From assembly GCA_021613535.1 (NCBI GenBank), contig CP075493.1, positions 12,834,001-12,898,000 on the forward strand: a DNA stretch of 64,000 nucleotides, read 5' to 3'. The stretch's first letter is position 1, and each line of letters opens with the position of its first letter. Source of the DNA: Adineta vaga (taxonomy: Eukaryota; Rotifera). The position numbers were made by a program, and so were the translations under genes. Shown here piece after piece: positions 22,099-31,862 of this stretch. The notes beneath the pieces are model-generated. The model did not search any database, was not told where the DNA came from, and was given only the letters and a program-made list of their open reading frames with translations.

Positions 22099-22204
22099 GA
22101 GACGAGTGTCAATTTGATCAATGACTGTGGTCCCGAGGGACCGAAAGTGATGCTTCAGTCTCAAAACTTTAGAGTTGTGTTAGCCACTGATCACGGCTCG
22201 TCTC
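22099..22204 (-). ncRNA. candidate Pol III stem-type small RNA, copy 2
   Basis: Identical over 106 nt to 17306-17411, with the same terminal stem, 11-bp inner stem and GGTCC/GGACC hairpin. The flanks outside the transcription unit are unrelated, so the conserved block (about 22076-22260) covers exactly promoter, RNA, terminator and 15 bp downstream. That is the pattern expected of a duplicated small-RNA gene under constraint or recent gene conversion. Confidence 0.6.
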
Positions 22205-22260
22205 TTCTGTTTCTTTTTGAAGACATATATAAGTTGTGTGAGATTGCAGGTTGTGCAATT
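22205..22260 (-). promoter_or_regulatory. type-3 Pol III-like promoter, copy 2
   Basis: Same TATA (minus-strand CTTATATATG at 22224-22233) and upstream CACAACCTGCAATCTCACAC block as copy 1, identical to the base up to 22260, after which the copies diverge. Confidence 0.55.
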
Positions 22261-22792
22261 ATTTACCTTTTCTTTCTGACGCTGTGTTGCGCAATTCATT
22301 ATTAATGTTTTGACATACTATCGATGCAAAGAAAATATTCGAACCATTGACTATTTTCGTATTATTCTATCTCTATACCCCCCTCCATACACTGATTATT
22401 ATAAAAATACTTTGATTTGAACGTTGTTTCGACACAGTGAACAATAATAAATAAATATAAATACGATGAATAAGTATTATTTTATTTTTCTATTTCATAC
22501 GCGTGTAATAAATATGAAAAATATTGAAGAATTTTCAAAAAACAATCGAGTAGATTCAGAATTTGTAAAAGTTGTAACGAAACATAATTATTGCTAGAAA
22601 TAATTACAGTTATTAAAATCCCTATATATATATATATTTCGATTTTGTTGTACAGTTTAGAGATGCTATGAGAACAATATAATTCGAAGTAGATGCAAAA
22701 GTCTCCTTGAACGCAATCTTTATAAATAATTCTCAACTAAGAATATATTAGGACAAAAATCATCTTCAGTACTAATTATCATTCATCCCATG
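22261..22792. other. intergenic with a TA tract
   Basis: A short (TA)n run near 22624-22638; otherwise AT-rich sequence without genes. Confidence 0.5.
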
Positions 22793-22810
22793 TGAAATTT
22801 TTTTGGTTAT

Positions 22811-23010
22811 AAACGCGTTTGAAAACGCATCCGAAACGCGTCTTATAAACGCATCTGGACGCATCCTACATGAAACATCTGATGCGTCTAGATGCGTTTC
22901 GAGGATGCGTTCAGATGCGTTTCACAGATGCGTTTAGACGCGCTCGAAAACAAAACGCGTTCAAACGCATCCGAATAATCGGTGAAACACCTGACGCGTC
23001 AGACGCGTTT
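22811..23010. repeat. left ACGCGT/ACGCAT motif array
   Basis: About 15 copies of a degenerate AAACGCGTTT core in roughly 200 bp, in both orientations (ACGCAT and ATGCGT variants), spaced irregularly by 4-15 bp. The GC-containing core stands out against the AT-rich surroundings. Confidence 0.8.
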
Positions 23011-24298
23011 CGAAAAAATTGCAAAAAAAAAGATTTTTTTGTACTCTTAGATTTGAACTATGTTACCACCAGAACCTCATGATGGTCATCTCTATCCTAG
23101 TGGCATAGTACAGAATATATTTTATGACTTACATAATTAATTTTGATTTGTGCGATGAACGAGACTAGAACATATGAACATGTGAATAGAAAACAAGTCA
23201 CTTACGATTGAGCCATATATGCTCGACGAACTATCATTTATATATAGATATCATTTTAAAATTCAATTCTACTTAGATAATAATTGTCTTTATAGCAAAG
23301 AATTATATTTTCGATTAGATTACATATTTTCTGATATTCAAAATTAATTAATATTCAGTTCAATAACAGAAACCATCTTTTATCAAAACTCGTATATATT
23401 TTCATATTTAGTTTATTTTGATCTATATTGGAAAATAAAATAAGCTAATTGAAGTATAAAATAGAATTATTTAAGAAAAATATGCATCTCATTCGAATTT
23501 TAATAATACAAAAAAACATAAAAATTCGAGAATTAGTTTTTTGAACTATCATGAAAAAATGTTATTTCGACGAAGAAACAAATTTATCTTTCTATTTTTT
23601 ATATTTAATTAAAATGTAAACAAAAATCTTATAGTTTTAACAATATTTCGTAAAAAGATCCATTAAAATATGAAATACAAATTAAATTCAATAAAATAAA
23701 TAATTAAAATTGAATAATTATTATCTAATATTTTCTTTTCTACAAGATCAAAAACGAAATATTTTTATTTATATATAATAAGAATAGTAAACTCTTTATT
23801 CTCTAAATATTAAATGAAAAACAAAAAAAAATGAGAATTATGTGAATATTATTTATAAATACATCTTCTATTTTCTTGAGTTCTATTATTTTGTTTTGAT
23901 AAACTTCTTTACACATTTGGTTGGTTTTCTTTCCAATCAATAATGTTAAAGGATTATTTATATTTAAATTTTGTTTATGAAAATTATTCCTTTTACCTCT
24001 ATTCTATATCTGCAATTCATGTTTTTGATTAAATACTTCTTTTCCCATTTGCGTAATTTAAACTGAAATCTTCGACTAAAAAAAGAATTTCAATGGAAAT
24101 AAAACTAAAATAGTCTATATGATAAAGATATTAACTTCTGTTCTAAGATGACACAATTATATAGAAATATTTCATGAGTCGTATCTTATCAACAACAACT
24201 CTTAAATTTATTGAATCAAACACAAAAAAATATTTTCTAAAAACATAGTTTTATCTTTATATCAAAAAGCTGTTTCGAGACCTCTTTATCGAAATCCA

Positions 24299-24660
24299 TT
24301 CGCATCTGGAACGCGTCTGAACGCGTTTATCATCCAGGTTATCTCTAAAACGCATTCGAATATCAACATCAGTGAAACGCGTTCCTATTTCCAACGCGCT
24401 TAATCGCGTTTCTTAGATCAAACGCGTTAGAACGCACGTATCAGACGCGTCTAAACGCTCTCGTCTCAGGAAATGGGCAAAAACGCGATATAGAAACGAA
24501 ACGCATTTATGTTTTAAGTGCGTCTGGACGCGTTTCTTACTAGGAACGCGTTCGAACGCGCCCATAGGATGCGTTTAGACGCGGTACAAGTATCATTTGA
24601 AACATTAAACGCGTTCAAACGCAGACTAAACGCGTTTAAACGCGTTTTTTCTGCGTTTCA
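24299..24660. repeat. right ACGCGT motif array
   Basis: About 23 copies of the same degenerate core in roughly 360 bp, longer than the left array, with more exact ACGCGT and fewer ACGCAT forms. It ends 6 bp before the right terminal inverted repeat. Confidence 0.8.
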
Positions 24661-24676
24661 GTGTTACATGGGATGA

Positions 24677-25394
24677 CTATTTTTGATTTTTGTCATGATT
24701 TATCTATAATAGATAAGAGTTATTTTACTGTTTAGTTTTGAAAAGAAATGATGATATATTTTAACAATTATTCAATTAAGTTTATATTTTGAGAAATAAA
24801 CAATTCGGGATAAATGAGAACAAGAAATATATATGAAAAAGAAAGACACTGATTGGTTGAATGGACAACAAGGAGATAACTACATATCAAACCTATGTCA
24901 GCAACGAATTTCAATATCTTCTACATGTGGATGATTATAGCACTTTTAATGAAGATGAACATTCTTATACACCGGAGTGACAAAATGAAGCATCACGGAT
25001 GTACAATTCATTTGTTCATCAAGCGTTTACATATTAATCTGCGGTGATGTATTAGATACTGATGGTTATTGTCTATGAATTTCATGGTGATTCAAAGAAA
25101 CAAATATAGATATGCTTATATTAATTTACAATTAACATCCTATATCAGTGATATTTTAATGTATGTATCAAGTTTTCTTTTTCGAACAATTCAATTAATC
25201 AACGTCTTTATTTATTTATTCACATTCTTCAATATTCTGCCAAAGAAGTATTATCATTTTCAATGAGATTTTTCTTTTGTTTTCATATCATTTTCGTGTC
25301 TATTTCATTTGTAATTTATTTCCAAACTGCCAGAATGTTCAAGTTTGTTAAACACAGCACAAATCTTATTATGTAGACCATTCTGTTTCAGTTT
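24677..25394. other. intergenic, nothing recognised
   Basis: AT-rich; one random short ORF (25069-25266). Confidence 0.5.
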
Positions 25395-25927
25395 GGGAAA
25401 GCGACAACTGGTCGAAAGAAAATTAGTCGACACAAAGATTGGTCGTATATGAAATAGAACTGTATTATGGTTAATTGATTAACAAAATTTGACGCAGGGA
25501 AACACACAAAAGTTGACAATTAACTATGACTCATAAGTTATGCGCAAGTCCTCTATATTTATTTAAGTAATGTTCAATGTGAGGGGACCATAAGATCCTT
25601 TAAGTTCTTGTTACAAATCAAATATTCTTCTGGCTGAATCAGGTTTAGCAGCTTTAATTTTAACAAGCGAGCGGGATATAATCTTTCTTTTGACAATAAA
25701 CCTCCTTTTAAAAATATCCGAATAAGTTTATGAAATCTGACTATCTAATCATTAGATTTTCAAGGACTTGGTTGAATTCTGCATCCTTCTTCCTTTCTTT
25801 CAACAAATTAAACAATATAATGTTTCAGATCGCTTCGTTAAATTAATTAAGACTTAAACAGACTATTATTGTATTCGACTAATTATCGTATCGACTAATT
25901 TTCTTTCGACCAGTTGTCGTATACCCC
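25395..25927. mobile_element. TIR-flanked non-autonomous DNA element (MITE-like)
   Basis: A perfect 29-bp inverted repeat (CGACAACTGGTCGAAAGAAA..., 25402-25430 versus 25891-25919) bounds about 530 bp without coding potential. The outer ends are similar too (GGGAAAG versus complement GGGGTATA). A shorter internal echo (TCGACTAATTATCGTATCGACTAATT) lies near the right end. No transposase is present. Confidence 0.65.
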
Positions 25928-26309
25928 AGGAATATACATCAAAACTAATAGTATTCAACTATTTACGTATGATTGGAAATAAATAAAAGTATATGTTCGT
26001 CAAAAATGTAAAGCTATCAATGTTAACTGTGTGTTTTACCGAGCGTGTTTATAGGAAAATAATTTTGAATAAAAAAGAAGATGACAATATTCTTTTATGA
26101 TTAATCGCTCTCTCAAATAATATTCTTTCTAAAAGGTGAATGTTATTTTAAATATATGAAGAGTCAAATAGTGTGCGGAAGAACATATGTGTTGAATAAA
26201 TATCCATAATTTTCCATAATCAACAGCAGCTTCATATTTTTCTAAAAGAGATAGAATAAGTTACGTTACAAATTATAAAAATTGGTTTATAGTTCATTTG
26301 GGAACTGTT
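25928..26309. other. intergenic, nothing recognised
   Basis: AT-rich, presumably 3' flank of the GPCR gene that ends at 26310. Confidence 0.5.
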
Positions 26310-27305
26310 TCATCGTCTCTGTGTTATTGTAACAATATCAGTTCGAAGCTGTTGATCGATCGAACTATGAGGTTGCACTCGTACAGGTCTTATGCATAGT
26401 AATGAAACTTGCATTTCGATAGTTAAATACTTCCATACTTTGCCTGTGAATATTAAATTAAGTAACATCCATATACCATAACCAAATGAAAGTGAAACAA
26501 AACTGACTCGTTGTGCATAAGGTAACGATTCTGCCGTTGGAAAAAATTGAGCTCGAAGAAAGAAAAATAAGTATGGAAAACTCATAAAGGATATGACAAT
26601 GGCAATGGCTAGAAGACGACGAATAAAACGAAGTTCACGACGTTGACGAAGTTGATTAGCAACACTTTGATGCATGTTCGTTGCAATAAACCGTTGTTTT
26701 GCAAAGTGTACAATTCGAATATAAATTGAAATAATGATGGTAGCTGGACAAAAATAGATAAACATCGATAAATATAGAAAAATGGTCAGATCATTCAATG
26801 ATGCCTAAAATCAAGATCAAGATGAATTCATTGAAATTCTATGATTTACCTGACAAATACGACTACCTGGTTGATAAACAATTCGACCGAGTATCAAAGC
26901 TGGAATACCAAATGTAATCGAAAGTAACCATTGAAAAATTGTAATACACACTATAACTTGTTTTGATCGTAGATAACGTTGTGCTGCAAAAACAACAACA
27001 AATAGACGATGAACGGTTTGAACACACAGTGTCTGATACAAAAGACCAGATGCAGCATGAAGAAGAAAACCTCGAAATGAGCATAGTATATCATTTCCAT
27101 CAGTTGTTAGTTGATAGATTGCTTGACAAGCACAAGTGATATTAATGATTAGTCCTGCAATTGCTGAATTGAAAGCAAGCATAATGGTGATTGTGTGAAA
27201 TTGATGGTGAAAGAGCACGATAATGATAAAAATAAGAGCACAAATAGTACCCAGAGTACTACATAAAACCATGCAAAGAGATGATGTGATATCTAGAATA
27301 TCCAT
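26310..27305 (-). CDS. rhodopsin-like GPCR (bdelloid-type), intact
   Basis: Two exons, 26850-27305 and 26310-26804, separated by a 45-bp intron, give 316 residues with seven TM segments (for example CALIFIIIVLFHHQFHTITI, FQWLLSITFGIPALILGRIV, FIRRLLAIAIVISFMSFPYL) and a C-terminal tail. Cysteines are placed for the TM3-ECL2 disulfide (DILCSFRG and SRICQ). Classic DRY and NPxxY motifs are not kept in standard form, as in many divergent bdelloid receptors, so ligand and G protein cannot be predicted. It is the likely source of the truncated copy at 6.8-7.6 kb. A foldback element sits 92 bp upstream of the ATG. Confidence 0.8.
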
Positions 27306-27396
27306 ACTTCAATCTAGAATCGTCACATATATGTATATGTAACTCACAAGTAGAAGAATAAATGACAGAATGACATAGAAAATCAAGTCAAAATTA

Positions 27397-27657
27397 TTAA
27401 CCCTTTCGGGACCGGTGAAGCTTTAAAGCATCAATGAAATTTTACATGATCTGAGGCAAGTGAATCGGAATTTTTTTCCAGTTTTCTTCGAAGTAATAAA
27501 GAGAGATAAAGATACAGGTCATAACACAAACGTGTAAAATAAAGCAACCGTAACGTTTACTTCGAAGAGAACCGGAAAAAAATGTCAATTCACTTGCCTC
27601 AGATCATGCAAAAATTTCAATGACGTTTTAAAGCGTCACCAGTCCCGAAAGGGTTAA
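27397..27657. mobile_element. TTAA-flanked foldback MITE (piggyBac-like ends)
   Basis: Two arms of about 100 bp (TTAACCCTTTCGGGACCGGTG... and its imperfect complement ending AGTCCCGAAAGGGTTAA) fold back on each other with a short spacer. Both ends carry TTAA, the duplicated target of piggyBac elements, and CCCTTT-type termini fit that superfamily. It has no coding capacity and is inserted in the upstream region of the GPCR gene. Confidence 0.65.
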
Positions 27658-28607
27658 TCTTTAATAAGGACAAAATCTTTGAGAGAATGAATCTGTCAAA
27701 ATGATAAGATTTTGCAGTGAATAAATGACAATGCATTTTACAGGATTATTTTATATTATAATTGTGATAACCGTCGAACATCTTGTTAGCGTTATTTAGT
27801 AGAACCTTTTTATAAAGCATACCGTATTCTTGTAATGAATTTGGTCAGGTTGAGAGGAAAAAAAGAAAAAGGCTTAAATTTCTTTTTTTCTTAAAGCACT
27901 TGGAAGATTAGATTAACCGAATGTCAACTCAGCCTAATACGTTGATTAACTCCTTAAGGTGCGGCCTTGGTATACGTCAGAATGGCATAGAAAACGAGTA
28001 CAATTGACATGACACATGGTAATACATTCATATTAATAATAGTGAACATCGTTATGATCGATTTGAAAAAGTGCTATATAAGACAATTAAGATTAGACTG
28101 TTTGGAAGTTAAGACATCATTCACCGTTAGAGATCGACAAGTTTATTGATATAAACCTTTTTAGATGTTGCTAGTTCAAAGATATATTGGAGACAACAAC
28201 CGATGAAGTTATGTTTCAACAACTTCTAGTTTTACCCACACGTCTCAAGATGGCAAAAAACATCAAGAATTAAAAGCTTTGAATTTAGATTTGTTAGCCA
28301 TATCATTATTATCGATAGCTTAACGGAAATTTAGACATGCTGATACATTATTCTAGATTAATTGATAGTCTTGACATTGTGAATGTCAGACAAAATATGT
28401 ATCCTTACACAAACACTCAGTCTAAATACATTTTACCAATCCTATAACATATTGCAGTGTTCTGTTGCCTTCGCTTGTACATTTAAAAGCGTTTAAAGAG
28501 TAAACACAACATCATAAGATGGTTACTAACAAAAGTTTTGCGTTCGTGTTGTTATGAATTTTATGTAGCATTTCTTTAAAAATTTTTCTTTCACTGTGAT
28601 TTTTCAT
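27658..28607. other. intergenic, nothing recognised
   Basis: No ORF or repeat with support; presumably includes 5' regulatory sequence of the galactosyltransferase gene. Confidence 0.5.
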
Positions 28608-29599
28608 ATGCCCATGGAATTGTATCGTCGTCCAATATTTACCTATTCTATCATACTTGTCTTATTAACCATTCAACCATTGGTTCATGTATGGTATCAA
28701 ACTAGTACGATATGTACTCATTATATAACAACATTAGCACCTGAGAATTTTGTTAATCAAACAGATATTATTAATTTAAATACACGAATTTTTTGTTGGA
28801 TTCCAACGACACTTCGACGACTCGATCGAGCATTGATCGTGTACGAGTGAGTAAATGAGAATTTCATTTACACATGTTTTTATCTTTCAAATTCAGAACA
28901 TGGGCTCAACGATGTGATCAATCGCTCTTTCTCATTGCTGGTTCACCACCATCAACTCCTCTGAATCAAATAGCATATCCTTTTCCTATTGCTTTCATTG
29001 CCAATGAAAAACTTGAAGAACGTGATCAGTTATCAGAAAAAATCCTTCTCGCATTACTTTATATCTACAATCAATATTGTGAGAAATATGATTGGTTTCT
29101 CAAAGGTGATGACGATACATTTGTTATTGTTGAGAATCTTCGTTATTTTCTTCGACGTCGTTCATCGAATATCTCTGCCTACTATGGTTATGTAGGAAGA
29201 ACACCCGATCGATTTTATGCGTTGGGAGGAGCCGGATATGTATTAAGCCAAGAAGCATTACGTAAATTTGGCCGAGAAGTTCTCAACAAACCTGAACAAC
29301 GAAATTTATGTCGTACGGATGTAGCAGAGGATATTAATCTAGCTGCTTGTCTATCACGAATTGGCATCTCTGTACTCAATCTACGTGATCAACAACGGCT
29401 AGAAACGTTTCATTCAATGTCGTTTGAATCACATTATCTAGCCAATACTACTCGCTGGAGCGAACAGCAAGGAAAACTTGTTTATGAAAAAGGCGACCAA
29501 TGCTGTTCACCATGGTCAATTTCTTTTCATAGTCTCTCACCAGAACATATGCGTATGATGTATTTTTTATTATATCGATTACAAAAAGCATTGATTTGA
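28608..29599 (+). CDS. C1GALT1-like: core-1 beta-1,3-galactosyltransferase-like (GT31)
   Basis: Two exons, 28608-28846 and 28897-29599, give 313 residues. A type II membrane start (IFTYSIILVLLTIQPLVHVW) precedes a GT31 domain. WFLKGDDDTFVIVENL carries the metal-binding DDD (about residues 151-153), and GGAGYVLSQEAL and TDVAEDINLAACL are hallmark T-synthase segments. This enzyme adds galactose to GalNAc-Ser/Thr in the Golgi to make core-1 O-glycans, which the many Thr-rich stalk proteins of such a genome could receive. Start chosen at the first ATG in frame (MPMELYRRP); an upstream GTG extension is not needed. It converges with the P450 gene, 41 bp apart. Confidence 0.88.
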
Positions 29600-29640
29600 T
29601 TGAAATAAACACACACACATACACACACAATCATCCATTC

Positions 29641-31335
29641 TCATCGTTTTCTAAGCCTAACATTAATAGCATCTGGTTGAATAAGAAATGTTTCATGATG
29701 TTTAAATCCTTTTCCGATATCTTCACCAGGTAATATAATGTAACGTCGAAGTAACTGAGATAAACACATTTTTAGTTCCATAAAAGCAAAACGTATTCCT
29801 AAACAACTTCGAGGACCAGCCCCAAATGACATATAAGCCATTGGATGTCGTTTTGTATTATGACGTTCGGGTATGAAAAGATATGGATCTTCTGGTCCCC
29901 ACAAATCACGATCATAATGAATGGTAAGAACATCTGGTTGAATAATGGCACCTATATAAAGAGAAAACTAAATTATAGAAAAATCTTTCGAAGAATAAGA
30001 AATATAGACCTTGTTTAATCTGATGACCATAGATAGTAGTTGTTGTATTGCATTCTCTCTTTGCAGCTGCTATAGCAATTGGATACATCCGAAGAACTTC
30101 TCGGATAAATATGTCCATGTAATTCATGTTCATAACAATATCATAGGTGAGTTGATTCTTATCAACCCATTCTTGTTCATCAATTTCTGCCTGTAGTTTC
30201 TTCTGAATGTTACTATCAGTAGCTAATATATATGTGCATGAAGCTAATGCTGTCGAGACTGAATCATAGCCAGCAATCATGAACAATAACATATTGGCAC
30301 TTACTTCTTCTTCATATAGTTTTTTCGAGTCTAGTAATTCGTTATTCACATTATCTTCTACTTTACTTTTGTCACCTTTTGTTGCGTCAAGCATTAACTG
30401 TAGTAAATCATGTTGGACCTGTTTACTATTGATGTCATTTGTTTTCTTTCGAGTGCTAATAATAGTTTCAACTTGATTAAGTATCCATAATGCTGGAACA
30501 CCTTCAAGTTGAGGTAAGAACAATGTTGGTAGTATTGCACGAATAATTTTACCCAAAAACATTTGTCCCCTCATGAGAAGGAGTAGAAATGGAATGAGTA
30601 TTGGCATTAGATTACCTAGTTTGGTCATAGGTAACCTTTCCGGATTATCATCAACTGCTAATTTACATTTATGTAAGAAAACATTGTTAATATCATTCTG
30701 CATATCTGTATTCATTCCAAAAGCACAATGACCTAGAAATAATATTCTTCACAGATATAAATTATACGAAAGATATATTTACAAATGACATCCATTGTTA
30801 ATCGTCGGTACATCTCATAAATATTGAATTGTTCTCTCTTTGCTTCTATGATTTTTAATTTATCTATAAGTGAATGAATACAATGATTGATGAGTGGTGA
30901 CATCAGTTTGAGTTTAGCTGCAGAAAATGTTGGACTGATAACATGTCGTTGTCGACGCCAGGTTGATCCGCTTGCACCAAACATATGAATTTGATGGCCT
31001 CGCACATTTTTCATAAGGAAAGGAACTGAACGTTCGTTAAACAATGGAAATTGTTTGATATAAACTTCGTGAAGAAAATCTACATTAGATACGACGTACA
31101 TTGGTCGTGTTCCTTCGAATAAGCCATAGATCGAACCGTACTGTTGAGTCCATCGTCGTAATTGTTCACTCAAATCCGACAGTGACCAAAGAGTACGATA
31201 ATGACCGAAGAAAAAAAGCGGTCGTGGACCTGGCAAACCGCGTTCTTTGAAATAACTGTAATGAGATTTGAGAGTCCACATGTACCCAAGAATAAGACCC
31301 ATGATGATCGTCAGAAGAACGATAGTAAGTAGCAT
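29641..31335 (-). CDS. cytochrome P450, CYP3-clan type
   Basis: Three exons, 30783-31335, 30010-30732 and 29641-29951, give 528 residues, a normal microsomal P450 length. Seen in order: N-terminal membrane anchor (LLTIVLLTIIMGLILGYMW), proline hinge (GLPGPRPLFFFG), helix C WRRQR, I-helix AGYDSVST (Asp-Ser in place of the usual Glu/Asp-Thr), ExxR in EVLRMYP, PERH, and the heme loop FGAGPRSCLG with the thiolate Cys at about residue 475. Overall similarity is to CYP3A/thromboxane-synthase-like enzymes that oxidise varied lipophilic substrates at the ER. No disruption seen. Confidence 0.9.
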
Positions 31336-31862
31336 CTTGATCGCGCGTAACTATTGATTATAATAATAACACGTAGTCAGAGAACGAACGAAGATATTCT
31401 TCGGTTTTTTTTCGTTCTGTAAACATGACTTTTTTGTGTTTCATGTGAAGTAGTAATTATTTCTCGTTCTATTCACTCTCTTTACTACCAGTTCATATTT
31501 TATAAGAGCATATACTAGTACGGTTAAGTACATGGATGGTTATTCATTCATCCTTTGTGCATGATATTGATTCATAATGATTTGAATAATACGTAAAGGG
31601 AACATAAATTGTCATGTCTTTCAACAAAATAACTATTAAATCGATGAAATTGTTTTTATTTGAAAGAGAAACCCTTTCTATACAACTTAGTATTTTGCAT
31701 TTTTATATGTTTTACTCAGAAAGTTACCCATTGAAATACGCTGCATGACGATATCATGTATTTACTCATATTCGATGCGGGTACGAATGATGAAAGAGAC
31801 CACACCCACATCCTCCTGATTTTCATACTAAAAATTTTTTATTAAAAAAATGTTCGTGAAAT
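31336..31862. other. intergenic, nothing recognised
   Basis: Upstream region of the P450 gene and downstream flank of the rvt gene; no features identified. Confidence 0.5.

Larger units (their letters stand above)
22793..24676. mobile_element. non-autonomous 1.9-kb element with terminal ACGCGT arrays
   Basis: The outer ends are perfect 11-bp inverted repeats (TCATCCCATGT at 22793, ACATGGGATGA ending at 24676). Inside each end lies a dense array of ACGCGT-like motifs, and between them about 1.3 kb of extremely AT-rich sequence without ORFs. No target-site duplication is obvious. Subterminal motif arrays are known as transposase-binding sites in several DNA transposon families, so a non-autonomous transposon is the best reading. 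The family is not identified. Confidence 0.55.

Noticed and set aside
22870-23082. 70-residue ORF with repeated DAF/RR motifs
   Set aside because: It is a translation of the ACGCGT array and has no gene context.
24677-25394. Telomere-type repeats near the element cluster
   Set aside because: No tandem short G-rich telomeric units found here or elsewhere in the window.
29603-29632. CA-rich tract between the convergent genes as a regulatory element
   Set aside because: A short microsatellite in a 41-bp spacer; nothing else supports a function.
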